Both the position numbers and the translations under genes were made by a program. Shown piece by piece: positions 44,948 to 53,575 of a stretch of 64,000 bases of DNA. The DNA comes from Paenibacillus massiliensis subsp. panacisoli DSM 21345 (GTDB lineage: Bacteria > Bacillota > Bacilli > Paenibacillales > Paenibacillaceae), in contig NZ_AUFO01000011.1 of the NCBI RefSeq assembly GCF_000426545.1, positions 1-64,000 on the forward strand, read 5' to 3'. Below the pieces are notes generated by a model that ran no database searches, had not been told where the DNA came from, and worked only from the letters and a program-made list of their open reading frames with translations. The number at the start of each line of letters is the position of its first letter. Position 1 is the stretch's first letter.

Positions 44948-46252
44948 GTGAATCTAGCCGATGATCAACTGTTGTCCGTAACACGGAGCCACAGGACCCC
45001 GTTTTTTCTATATGACGGAGATGCCTTGTACTCCCATGTACGGAGTATACTCGCCCGTCTGCATCCTTCAGTCAAACTGCATTATGCGCTGAAGGCAAAC
45101 GGAAATGTCAGCATCGCTGCTCTGCTCTGCTCCCTTGGCTGCGGGGCGGAGATTGCATCGTCAGGAGAGCTATATACAGCTCTTACAGCAGGCTATGAGC
45201 CGAAGGATATCATTTTTGCCGGACCGGGGAAAACGGAATCCGAGCTGAATGAAGCTGCTGAGACAGGAATCGGATGCGTCAATGTTGAATCGGTCCGCGA
45301 GCTGCGGCTGCTGGAAAAAGTGGCGGCACGAAGCGGTGTCCATGTGCGGGCAGCCGTCCGCATTAATCCTGACGCGGATGTATCCGGGGCGACGATAAAA
45401 ATGGGTGGGGCAGCCCGCCCGTTTGGTGTGGATGAATCCCAACTGGACGTTTTCTTTGCAGCTTTGCAGGAATGTAGTCATATTCAATTTCAGGGCATCC
45501 AGATCTACACAGGCACTCAGATGCTGAAAGCGGAGGAGATTATTGGATCGTTTGCGAATACCGTCAGACTTGCCGGGGAGATTGGTGGGAAATACGGTTT
45601 GCCTATTCATAGCATTAATCTGGGCGGCGGCTTTGGCATTCCTTATTTTCCTCATGAACAATCGCTTGATATGGATCAAGTGCTCCAGTATCTCAACGGA
45701 TTGGCGGCAGAGGCGGTGCAGCGTATGCCAGGCGTCCGTCTGATTATTGAGAGTGGCAGGTACCTGGTCGCCTGTTCCGGAATGTATGTGACAAAGGTAC
45801 TGTATACCAAAACATCCAAAGGAGAAAAGTTTGCCGTCACGGATGGAGGCATGAACCATTACGCTTCCGCAGCTTTCCGGGGACGCAGGCTGCGCGATAA
45901 TTTTCCGGTAAAGGTCTTCAGCGCAGACAAGCAGCAGCCGGACGTGGATAAAGCCGGAGAGGCCAGGCAGGAGGAGGAGGAAATCACCGTCGTTGGCCCC
46001 CTCTGTACTCCCGAGGATTGTCTTGTTCGGAAAGCGAAGCTGCCACTCATCAGGGAGGACGACTACATTGTGATGCCTAATGCGGGCGCGTACGGACTCA
46101 GCTATAGCCCTGTTGATTTTCTGGGTCATCCATCTCCAACAGAGCTACTTGCAGCCGGTGGGCAGGTATATGTGATCCGAGAACCTGGTAATGCGAAGGA
46201 TGCTATGCGTCATCAGCGTCTGATCGTGCCGAATACGCTCCAGCAGATCTAG
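44948..46252 (+). CDS. PLP-dependent decarboxylase, BtrK/LysA fold (biosynthetic cluster)
   Basis: 434-residue fold-type III decarboxylase with GTG start (SD GAAGGAGAGG). Lys49 in HYALKAN binds PLP. Glycine-rich phosphate loop NLGGGFGIPYF, the IESGRYLVA block, GPLCTPEDCL with the active-site Cys from the partner subunit, and NAGAYGLSYSP are all present. General family: diaminopimelate/ornithine decarboxylases. In this context it resembles BtrK, which decarboxylates glutamate while it is bound to the carrier BtrI. It is very unlikely to be the housekeeping lysA, given its place as last gene of the cluster. Substrate unknown. Confidence 0.85.
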   Translation: MNLADDQLLSVTRSHRTPFFLYDGDALYSHVRSILARLHPSVKLHYALKANGNVSIAALLCSLGCGAEIASSGELYTALTAGYEPKDIIFAGPGKTESELNEAAETGIGCVNVESVRELRLLEKVAARSGVHVRAAVRINPDADVSGATIKMGGAARPFGVDESQLDVFFAALQECSHIQFQGIQIYTGTQMLKAEEIIGSFANTVRLAGEIGGKYGLPIHSINLGGGFGIPYFPHEQSLDMDQVLQYLNGLAAEAVQRMPGVRLIIESGRYLVACSGMYVTKVLYTKTSKGEKFAVTDGGMNHYASAAFRGRRLRDNFPVKVFSADKQQPDVDKAGEARQEEEEITVVGPLCTPEDCLVRKAKLPLIREDDYIVMPNAGAYGLSYSPVDFLGHPSPTELLAAGGQVYVIREPGNAKDAMRHQRLIVPNTLQQI

Positions 46253-46340
46253 CAAGAATACACATTCTGTATTTAAAGCAATAATTCGTACGGTTCTTCC
46301 CTTACATTAAAAGATGAGATTCCTGTTGCTATTAGAGGAG

Positions 46341-46379
46341 AAGGTGATGAGGCTGCCCAAATGGCAGCCTCATCACCTT
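46341..46379. terminator. perfect 17-bp hairpin after the biosynthetic cluster
   Basis: AAGGTGATGAGGCTGCC, loop CAAAT, then its exact complement GGCAGCCTCATCACCTT. No T run follows, so it is unusual as an intrinsic terminator, but it is very stable. It lies 88 bp after the last cluster gene. Confidence 0.7.
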
Positions 46380-46536
46380 GAAGCTTACATGGACGGAGCT
46401 GGGTCATAAAATATGGGGCTACCTTAAAGCTCCACATCTGCCGATATATAACTAGTGAACCTAGTGCCTTCATTAGATTGAATACGAGTGTAGAGCCAAG
46501 GCATTAGGAATATATCAAGTAGTTAGGAAGTGTTGT

Positions 46537-47721
46537 ATGTTAAGGAAGCTTTGGAGTCTACTATTCTCTATTTCTCTAGCTGTAACGATGCCGGGAGTCG
46601 CAAAGGCTGCTGAGAAGCCCGTGCAGTTGTATGTTAATCACGACAAACTGGTCGGAGTGCACACAGTCATGAAGAAGGGGCTGCTGTATGTACAAGCACA
46701 GGAATTCTTCTCTAAGCTCGGCTATAAGGTGTCCTATGATCCAGAGCTTCAGGAACTCATAACGGAAGTTAATGGACATGAGCTCAGCTTCTGGGCTACC
46801 GATGATACGATTGAATTTAATGGTCGGATTTATTATATGGATACGCCCGTTTTTGTAATGGATGACCAACCATTCATTTATGTTCGGCTGCTCGGATACA
46901 TCATGGAGCATTCTGTGGAATATGACCCCGTCAAGCAGACTGTTAGTATGAATCCTTATGGTGATGGCCAGATGGAAGCTATTCGAGAGCTTGTCTGGAA
47001 ATATGACAAGACTTTTAGTGTAGATCTACTGACTTTCGATAATCTTGAGCGGGGATACTATTCATCGGATTACGATTATCAATCGTATGAGTTGTATAGA
47101 GAAGTGCCTCTTCGGGAGTACACTGCAACTGTAGATCACATTGAATTCACATCTGCTACGGAAGCAGCCTTGCACGTAACCTATGTTGAGAACACAGATG
47201 TGCTGAATCGACTACATAAATACAATTTGGAGATTCGATGGGAAGATGGAATGTGGAAGGTGGCTAGATCTGAGGTAACTTTGTTTCAATGGACACTTCC
47301 CAGCGATATTGATGCCAAGGCAGCGGCTATTAAGCAGAATTCCGACAAGAAGCAGGCGGAGGTTTTGTCTGATCTAGCTAGTTATTTTAAGGCTTATAAC
47401 GCAGAGGATTTAGAATTGACACGTCAATATACTTCCCCAGCCGAGATTCAGACTTGGGGTGAGGGTGTTTTCTCATGGGAGCACACCTTTAAATACGGCT
47501 TTAATAATACCGATACTACGTATCAGCTTTCAGACGAGCGAGTAGTTTTTCTCGGTGAAAGGGAAGCAGTAGTCCAAGCGACTATGGAATGGAGTCAGGT
47601 TAGAGAGGGTGAAGACAAGGAACAGTCGATATTTCCAGCTTTGATTTTTATGGATTATGCTAACGGTCGTTGGAGTTATAGTTATTATGTGCATCTGAAT
47701 GATGATGATGTTACTAATTAA
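46537..47721 (+). CDS. secreted copper amine oxidase-like stalk-domain protein
   Basis: 394 residues with a signal peptide (residues 1-24, WSLLFSISLAVTMPGVAKA). The next part, about 28-145, is a copper amine oxidase N-terminal stalk domain (VQLYVNHDKLVGVHTVMKKGLLYVQAQEF; DQPFIYVRLLGYIMEHSVEYDPVKQTV). These domains are common on Paenibacillus exported proteins and do not imply oxidase activity. The remaining ~240 residues contain two NTF2-like stretches (each ending near VRWEDG/ANGRWSYSYY-type strands). Role at the cell surface unknown. Confidence 0.82.
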   Translation: MLRKLWSLLFSISLAVTMPGVAKAAEKPVQLYVNHDKLVGVHTVMKKGLLYVQAQEFFSKLGYKVSYDPELQELITEVNGHELSFWATDDTIEFNGRIYYMDTPVFVMDDQPFIYVRLLGYIMEHSVEYDPVKQTVSMNPYGDGQMEAIRELVWKYDKTFSVDLLTFDNLERGYYSSDYDYQSYELYREVPLREYTATVDHIEFTSATEAALHVTYVENTDVLNRLHKYNLEIRWEDGMWKVARSEVTLFQWTLPSDIDAKAAAIKQNSDKKQAEVLSDLASYFKAYNAEDLELTRQYTSPAEIQTWGEGVFSWEHTFKYGFNNTDTTYQLSDERVVFLGEREAVVQATMEWSQVREGEDKEQSIFPALIFMDYANGRWSYSYYVHLNDDDVTN

Positions 47722-47796
47722 GGTGGTGCGAGTTCATAAAAGCATGTGGCCACCGACAGCGTCAGTGCGATTTCGGAATGTACAAGTAACATTCAT

Positions 47797-47833
47797 AAGC
47801 CGAGTTCCCCATAACAGGAATTCGGCTTTTTTT
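47797..47833 (+). terminator. terminator after stalk-domain gene
   Basis: AAGCCGAGTTCC, loop CCATAACA, GGAATTCGGCTT, then a T run. Confidence 0.9.
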
Positions 47834-47998
47834 CGCTATGTATTTGCTATGCAGACTACCTTCGTTCCTTACATATGTTTTGCCTGGAAAATCTCGATAT
47901 GTATGCATAACATGCAAGCTCTTCTCCTATTTTCATGATAGAATGAGCTAAATTTAATATAGACAGATAACAAGAGCTAGGGATTGGAGTGGGGAACA

Positions 47999-48628
47999 GT
48001 GATAGGTATTACACATTTTGGACTGTTTGTGATTACGGCTTTGCTTGTGAATTTCACCCATGGAGCTGATACGATGTATATCGTAAGTCGAAGCGTGTCT
48101 CAGGGGAAAAAGGCGGGCTTTTACTCTGTGCTGGGCATTTCTTCGGGCATCCTCGTACATACCTTTTTGGCTGCTGTCGGGTTATCGCTGCTACTGACCA
48201 CGTCGGTTATGCTATTCACAGCAGTGAAGCTGATCGGGGCTGGGTATCTGGTATATCTGGGCATTCGTATGCTGATGCAGCGCTCGTCCAGCTTTGAGCT
48301 GGCGCACAAAAAGGAAGCCTCCTACAAAAAGATTTATGTTCAGGGACTCATTACGAATGTGACCAATCCGAAGGTCGCGCTCTTCTTCATCTCGTTCATT
48401 CCGCAGTTCATTGCTCCGAACCAGATTTATGGTTCCTTGCCATTCATAATTCTGGGGCTTACCTTCGTCCTGACGGGCACGCTGTGGTGCTTACTTGTGG
48501 CATTCTTCTCAGCGCTACTTACGAACAAGCTGCGAGAGAATCCGAAGGTAGAGCTGATTCTAAACAAGATTACTGGCCTGATTTTTATCGTCATGGGCAT
48601 CAAGCTCTTCCAGACCAAAGCCGCCTAG
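47999..48628 (+). CDS. LysE family translocator
   Basis: Amino-acid exporter of the LysE/RhtB family, about 209 residues. The N-terminal GITHFGLFVITALLVNFTHGADTMYIVSRS and loop GISSGILVHTFLAAVGLSLLL are typical, followed by NVTNPKVALFFISFIPQF. The best start is GTG at 47999 with GGAGTGGGG in front; a TTG at 47984 lies before that SD. Second LysE protein in this window, in a different subgroup. Confidence 0.87.
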   Translation: MIGITHFGLFVITALLVNFTHGADTMYIVSRSVSQGKKAGFYSVLGISSGILVHTFLAAVGLSLLLTTSVMLFTAVKLIGAGYLVYLGIRMLMQRSSSFELAHKKEASYKKIYVQGLITNVTNPKVALFFISFIPQFIAPNQIYGSLPFIILGLTFVLTGTLWCLLVAFFSALLTNKLRENPKVELILNKITGLIFIVMGIKLFQTKAA

Positions 48629-48847
48629 GGAGACACGCTTATCGGAGCCCATTCATCCAATCTGCAAGTTGGGATGGGAAGTGAGCGGAATTCAATATAG
48701 AATCGATCATAACTATGCGGACTAAACTCCTTTTTGGAAACATCTTTCTGATTCCGATATAATAATAAGGCATGTCTTTCTAAAAAACTGTGTTAAATTA
48801 GGAAATTCACATGTGTTGAAGCTTATAATTAGAGGAGAGTGTAACAG

Positions 48848-49354
48848 ATGTATACGACTATTAATGGATTTTTGAACGATTGGAAGCAGGAAGCTGCGCT
48901 TACGCTGCAAGTGCTGGACAAGCTGACAGACACCTCGCTGAGCCAGGCGGTATCGAATGAGCAACTTCGTACGATTGGCGAAATTGCGTGGCATATCGTG
49001 CAGAGCGTACCTTTTTTTGTAAATCAGATCGGACTTCAACAGGAGGTTCCAGCTCCTCAGGAAGGCTCCGCATCAGCAATCGCACAAGCGTATCGCCGCG
49101 CCAGCGAGGCGGTAGTTGCAGAATTGAGCGCACATTGGGCGGATCAGGATGACAAGCTGCCTCAGCCGATCAAATTGTTCGGCGTCATTGACACGACTGT
49201 CGCTGGCGTGTTGAACACGCTTGTTCGCCATCAGATTCACCACCGTGCCCAACTCACAATCCTGATGCGTCAGGCAGGGCTGGTAGCACCGGGTATATAC
49301 GGGCCGAACGAGGAAGAGACGGCAGCCATGAAGGCGGCGCAAGCCAAATCGTAG
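48848..49354 (+). CDS. DinB family protein
   Basis: 168-residue four-helix-bundle protein of the DinB/YfiT type. The metal-binding His triad is visible: His49 in EIAWHIVQS and the HxxxH pair in VRHQIHHRAQLT near 126-131. Many relatives are bacillithiol-dependent S-transferases, but the function here is open. SD GAGGAGAG precedes the ATG. Confidence 0.87.
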   Translation: MYTTINGFLNDWKQEAALTLQVLDKLTDTSLSQAVSNEQLRTIGEIAWHIVQSVPFFVNQIGLQQEVPAPQEGSASAIAQAYRRASEAVVAELSAHWADQDDKLPQPIKLFGVIDTTVAGVLNTLVRHQIHHRAQLTILMRQAGLVAPGIYGPNEEETAAMKAAQAKS

Positions 49355-49372
49355 TGTTGATAATCAAGATTA

Positions 49373-49408
49373 AGCCTGCTGCTCTAAGTGAAGCGGCAGG
49401 CTTTTTTT
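49373..49408 (+). terminator. terminator after dinB-like gene
   Basis: AGCCTGCTGCT, loop CTAAGTGA, AGCGGCAGGCT with one G-U pair, then seven T. Confidence 0.9.
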
Positions 49409-49517
49409 AACGAGTGATCATTCGCTTGGTGAAGTAGTCCCTACCGTCATGAAAATTGAACGACGTTAATGATTAAGCTGCCAAGTTATTAAGGCGTTTA
49501 ATTGAAGGTACACCGCT

Positions 49518-49547
49518 AAAAGGACAGATGACAGTTCATCTGTCCTT
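49518..49547. repeat. perfect inverted repeat
   Basis: AAAGGACAGATGA, loop CAGT, TCATCTGTCCTTT. Terminator-like but with no further T run. The gap 49409-49735 otherwise holds no gene I can support. Confidence 0.65.
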
Positions 49548-49735
49548 TGCTGTTCGTTCATCAGTACATCTGATTTGCTCCGTTGTTCTATGGGAATTAT
49601 TATAGTACTGTTAGTGACACGACTAAGAGCATATGTTAAAAATTCAGAATTGCTAGGACCCGGAGCAGTAACTAATCCAGCATATTTATATTCAAAAATA
49701 CATTCAACGAAATTCCAGCAAAAGGGGGAGTGTAC

Positions 49736-50431
49736 ATGATCAAGGTGCTTGTCGTGGATGATGAAGCTAGTATCTCCAGTGCTATTGCTTATGCGCTAGG
49801 TCGGGAAGGCTTCACGGTCGAGACGGCTGCAGACGGGGAGGAGGCACTAAGGCAGGTTGCGGCCTTCCAGCCGGAGGTCATGGTACTGGATGTGATGATG
49901 CCCAAGCTGAACGGATATGAGGTATGCAAAAGGCTGGATGACAGCACTAGACCAGCCGTCATGCTGCTGACGGTCAAGAATGACATTGTTGACAAGGTGC
50001 TGGGACTTGAGCTGGGAGCGGATGATTATATGACCAAGCCGTTCGATATTCGTGAGCTGATCGCCAGAGTCAAAGCCTTGGCCAGACGCAGCCACCGTCA
50101 AGAGCCTCCTGCATCAGAGGCGACTGTTGAGGGACGGATTGAGCTGGGTGCGCTGTGGATTGATGTGCCGAGCCGCACAGTAAAGGTAGCCGGACAGGAG
50201 CTGGAGCTGACGCCGAAGGAGTTCGATCTGCTGACTCTGCTCGCGGGGCACCCCGAGCGGGTGTACACTCGGGAGGCATTACTGGAGCAGGTATGGGAGA
50301 TGGACTTCGCCGGAGGTACACGTACCGTAGACATCCATGTGCAGCGTCTGCGTAAAAAGCTAGGGGAGCAGCAAGAACTCATTCAGACAGTTTATGGCAT
50401 CGGCTATAAAAGCAAGAGGCTGCCTACATGA
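49736..50431 (+). CDS. OmpR/PhoB-family response regulator
   Basis: 231-residue DNA-binding regulator. Receiver domain 1-118 with acidic pocket Asp8-Asp9 and phosphoacceptor Asp52 in MVLDVMMPKLNGYEV, Lys in MTKPFD. Winged-helix domain about 132-228 (LELTPKEFDLLTLLAGHPERVYTREALLEQVW; TRTVDIHVQRLRKKLG). Start ATG 49736 is preceded by GGGGGAG. It overlaps the sensor gene (ATGA). Regulators of this type bind direct repeats with an 11-bp period; such a repeat occurs twice downstream (52032, 53789). Confidence 0.92.
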   Translation: MIKVLVVDDEASISSAIAYALGREGFTVETAADGEEALRQVAAFQPEVMVLDVMMPKLNGYEVCKRLDDSTRPAVMLLTVKNDIVDKVLGLELGADDYMTKPFDIRELIARVKALARRSHRQEPPASEATVEGRIELGALWIDVPSRTVKVAGQELELTPKEFDLLTLLAGHPERVYTREALLEQVWEMDFAGGTRTVDIHVQRLRKKLGEQQELIQTVYGIGYKSKRLPT

Positions 50432-51978
50432 GCCGCTCCGGCCATCCATCCGCATCCTCATCACGTTTGCAGCGTAGGAGATGGCTTCATATTGGCCTGA
50501 AAGGCAAGATTGCTCTGCTGCTGGCCCTGCTGCTAGCCTTCGTCATTCTACTACTCAGCATTCTGGTGCTAGCGGGCATCCGTGATGATCAACGGACCCG
50601 CATGGAGCAAAGTCTGGCCCACCAAGCGGATGCGGCCAACCTGCGCGTGCGTGAGGCCTATCTGACTGGCAGGCGCGTAACACCGAAGGCTTTCATGGAG
50701 CAAAGTGGTCAGCGTCTGGCTGTAGATCTGGGCGGGCAAAGTGGTATGGCGGTGACGTTATACGATCCGGACGGTAGCTTCGCAGGCACGTCCTTGCCGA
50801 TTCAGCCGCTAACGGATGTGAAGGCCGCACTCACGCATACAGCTCAAGGACAGTCAGCGTATATAACACAGGGTGAGCAGCTGCTATATCTGGCACCGTT
50901 ATACAATGTGGATGAGCTGCTCGGCACGGTACAGTTCCATTATTCGCTTAAGGAGCAGAATGATTTTTACAGCCAGATTAGGCGACTCTTCATGGCGATC
51001 GGTGCGGCAGTTCTGGTGGCAGGCTTTCTGATCGGGTATGGGTATGTCTGGCGGCAAGTGCATGTACTTGGCAAGCTGAACCAGGCTGCGCGAGATATTG
51101 GACAGGGCCGCTACCTGAGCGAGCCCCCAGCCCTGCGGAAGGACGAGCTAGGCGAGCTGGCGCAAGGCATCTATGATATGAGTGGCCGGATCTCCTCCTA
51201 TGTCAGCGAGTTGAATGAGGAGAAGCAGAAGCTGCTTGCTGCCATTATTCGCCTGCAGGAGCTTGAACAGCAGCAGAAGCAATTTATCGGGAATATCAGC
51301 CATGAATTGAAGACGCCATTGACGTCGATTCTTGCTTATTCGGATCTGCTGGACATGTATAGCGATGATCCGGCTCTGCTGGAGCACGCGCGTACACAGA
51401 TTGGCAAGGAGGCAGAACGGCTTTATGCGCTAGTCGAGAAGGCATTGCAGTTATCTGCAATGGATGTATACGAATTCGAGACGAATGCTTCCCGAGTGGA
51501 GATTCGGCCTTTGCTGGAGGAGGCATTGAATCGGTTGCATATGAAGGCAGAGCAGCGTGAAATCTTGCTGACTTCGGCGTTAAATGAGGATACGGCCTGG
51601 GTGGATCGTGATAATGTTATGCATATGGTGGTCAATCTGCTGGACAACGGAATCAAATATAATCGGCCTAGCGGGACGGTCAAGCTGTCCAACCGTTCAG
51701 TGATCTCTGACTCCGGCGAGCGAAGCGTGATCATCGAGGTCGAGGATACAGGAATCGGGATACCACAGGAGCTACAGGAGCGGATTTTTGAGCCATTTTA
51801 TACCGTGAGCGATGATCGTTCCCGCGATACAGGGGGGACAGGACTGGGTCTTCCTTTGGTGCGAAGTCTGGCGGCGAAGCAGCACGGATCAGTGAGGCTG
51901 GTTGCCTCCGGGCCTGACGGCTCACATTTCATGATTACTTTACCCGGTGATCCTCCGTCTGATCCAGAGGCCTATTAA
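50428..51978 (+). CDS. sensor histidine kinase
   Basis: 516-residue membrane kinase. TM1 at about 28-50, extracytoplasmic sensor 51-187, TM2 at 188-207, HAMP at about 208-265, HisKA with phosphoaccepting His292 in FIGNISHELKTPLTSILAYSD, and a HATPase domain with N box (NLLDNGIKYN), G1 (DTGIGIP), F box and G2 (GGTGLGLPLV). Partner of the preceding regulator, translationally coupled. Stimulus unknown; the downstream lipoprotein may be part of the system. Confidence 0.92.
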   Translation: MSRSGHPSASSSRLQRRRWLHIGLKGKIALLLALLLAFVILLLSILVLAGIRDDQRTRMEQSLAHQADAANLRVREAYLTGRRVTPKAFMEQSGQRLAVDLGGQSGMAVTLYDPDGSFAGTSLPIQPLTDVKAALTHTAQGQSAYITQGEQLLYLAPLYNVDELLGTVQFHYSLKEQNDFYSQIRRLFMAIGAAVLVAGFLIGYGYVWRQVHVLGKLNQAARDIGQGRYLSEPPALRKDELGELAQGIYDMSGRISSYVSELNEEKQKLLAAIIRLQELEQQQKQFIGNISHELKTPLTSILAYSDLLDMYSDDPALLEHARTQIGKEAERLYALVEKALQLSAMDVYEFETNASRVEIRPLLEEALNRLHMKAEQREILLTSALNEDTAWVDRDNVMHMVVNLLDNGIKYNRPSGTVKLSNRSVISDSGERSVIIEVEDTGIGIPQELQERIFEPFYTVSDDRSRDTGGTGLGLPLVRSLAAKQHGSVRLVASGPDGSHFMITLPGDPPSDPEAY

Positions 51979-52375
51979 TGTATCCCATTGCTGCGTCTTG
52001 TCGATGTATCCTGTTGCTGTATCGCCGCTTCTGTTACAAGTTCGATACAAGCTGGATATGCTTTGGAGACATCGCTCCATTATTATCGAAGCAAGCAGCA
52101 AGCTTAACAGAGGTCGACAGGTTCACCGATTGCAGCGGCTTCATATAGTTGATCTACTAGGGGGAAATGTTAACATACTGTGGAAGTTACCGGTCTATGG
52201 GAAGGCAGCATTGAAGGTAGCTTCATGCGAGAAGAATGCATTGGATTGGACACAATAAGCGTATTAGGTCAGGAGTACCTTTGGACATGATGAGGGATGC
52301 AAGTGAAGCGATGATAACTACGACCTAAGGAAGCATGAAATAGGAATGTGGAGGATGGAGAAAGGGGGAATCCAT
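51979..52375. other. intergenic region upstream of lipoprotein gene
   Basis: About 400 bp without a supported gene. It contains the first copy of the 33-bp sequence at 52032-52064 (see the separate entry). Confidence 0.55.
52032..52064. repeat. 33-bp dispersed repeat, copy 1 (possible regulator site)
   Basis: Identical over 33 bases to 53789-53821. Core: ACAAGTTCGAT directly followed by ACAAGCTGGAT, two 11-bp direct repeats, then ATATGCTTT. Fits the binding geometry of OmpR/PhoB regulators, one of which is encoded just upstream. Confidence 0.75.
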
Positions 52376-53506
52376 ATGAAATCCATACTTGTCATGCTCA
52401 AGCTGGGGGCGGCCCTAACGTTAACGACAGGGCTGATGGGATGTGCAGCTGCCCAGTCTCCATGGGGACAAGCAGATCAGGATGCCCCCGAGGGACAAGG
52501 GCAATTGACGGTTGTAGAGGGCTCTGGTCCGAAGCCGGAGCAGGGGATTGTGGTAAAAGCCATTCATCGGCTGGAGGGTGCCAATATTGAGCAGTGGTTA
52601 TCCGATGATGAGCTGCAGATTAGCCTGACCAAGCTGCTTAAGCCAGGTACAGCGACCGAAGAGCCAAAATATGAATATAGCTCCCAGAAGGTCAATCTGG
52701 ACAGCAATGAACAGACTGCGATTACAGACCAGGTCGATTCGAATATGGTTCGCAAGGAGCAGGTCTCTCCAGATGGTCAATATAGCTTCATCCAGCAATG
52801 GCAAGATAAATATACTGCACGTAATTTTATTGAGAACCGAGGCACGGGCCAAGTTACCGAACTCCATGAAAAGAACTATTTGGAGCAGGGTAGTTGGTTG
52901 AACGACGATACCTATGTGCTTGCAGCAGGCTCTATGCAGGGGCCCGGCCCAATTCTCTCCATTCATGTGGATGGTACGATTACGCCATTGCCATTTCAGG
53001 ACCCGGAGCTGGATAGCTTTACGACCTTTGGGGCAGGGCAGGACCGGATTTATTATACCGATAACAAGAGAGTCCTGAAGCAGATACAACCCGGTACTGC
53101 ACAACCTACTGAGCTGTTGAAGAATGTAGTGAATTTTGAATTGTCCCCGGATGGCAGGCATCTTGCTGTAGAGACGACTCCTGTACCGGGGCAAGTAGGT
53201 AGTGAGCTGCGCATGTTCGACGGCAATGGTAGTGCGGAGAGTATATTGATCGCCAAGGGGGATCTGATTCCTTACATCGCGTGGTCTCCAGACTCTACCA
53301 AGCTGGCTGCAGCTCTGTATACCGAGGATTCAAGGGGGATGAACGGGGTGTATATTCTGGATTCGGACTCTGGCAAGGTCTCGCCAATCGGGCTGAATTA
53401 TTTTCCACAGTTCCCGCTGAGCTGGAACCCGTCTGGTACGCGTCTTGGCGTGACCATTGATGGTCAGGATGGGCTACCAATGACGCAGATTATTGATTTC
53501 AAATGA
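52376..53506 (+). CDS. lipoprotein with beta-propeller-like domain
   Basis: 376 residues. A lipoprotein signal peptide ends in LMGC (Cys about 20), so it is anchored on the outer face of the membrane. Residues about 125-376 are built of TolB/WD40-like blades (SPDGQYSFIQQW, FELSPDGRHLAVETT, YIAWSPDSTKLAAALY, LSWNPSGTRLGVTID). The start at 52376 has AAAGGGGGAATCC in front. It follows the two-component system and the putative regulator site, so it may be a target or an accessory sensor. Confidence 0.85.
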   Translation: MKSILVMLKLGAALTLTTGLMGCAAAQSPWGQADQDAPEGQGQLTVVEGSGPKPEQGIVVKAIHRLEGANIEQWLSDDELQISLTKLLKPGTATEEPKYEYSSQKVNLDSNEQTAITDQVDSNMVRKEQVSPDGQYSFIQQWQDKYTARNFIENRGTGQVTELHEKNYLEQGSWLNDDTYVLAAGSMQGPGPILSIHVDGTITPLPFQDPELDSFTTFGAGQDRIYYTDNKRVLKQIQPGTAQPTELLKNVVNFELSPDGRHLAVETTPVPGQVGSELRMFDGNGSAESILIAKGDLIPYIAWSPDSTKLAAALYTEDSRGMNGVYILDSDSGKVSPIGLNYFPQFPLSWNPSGTRLGVTIDGQDGLPMTQIIDFK

Positions 53507-53512
53507 ACATTA

Positions 53513-53575
53513 GAAGCTGTTACGGCTGTAATGGAGTGCAGATGCATTCTTTTATGCCGAGCAGCTTCTTTTTTT
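53513..53575 (+). terminator. terminator after lipoprotein gene
   Basis: GAAGCTGTTACGGC pairs imperfectly with GCCGAGCAGCTTC, enclosing a smaller TGCA hairpin, followed by eight T. Confidence 0.75.

Noticed and set aside
44948-46252. Housekeeping diaminopimelate decarboxylase (lysA)
   Set aside because: The context (last gene of a carrier-protein cluster) and the BtrK analogy fit better; residues alone cannot exclude it.
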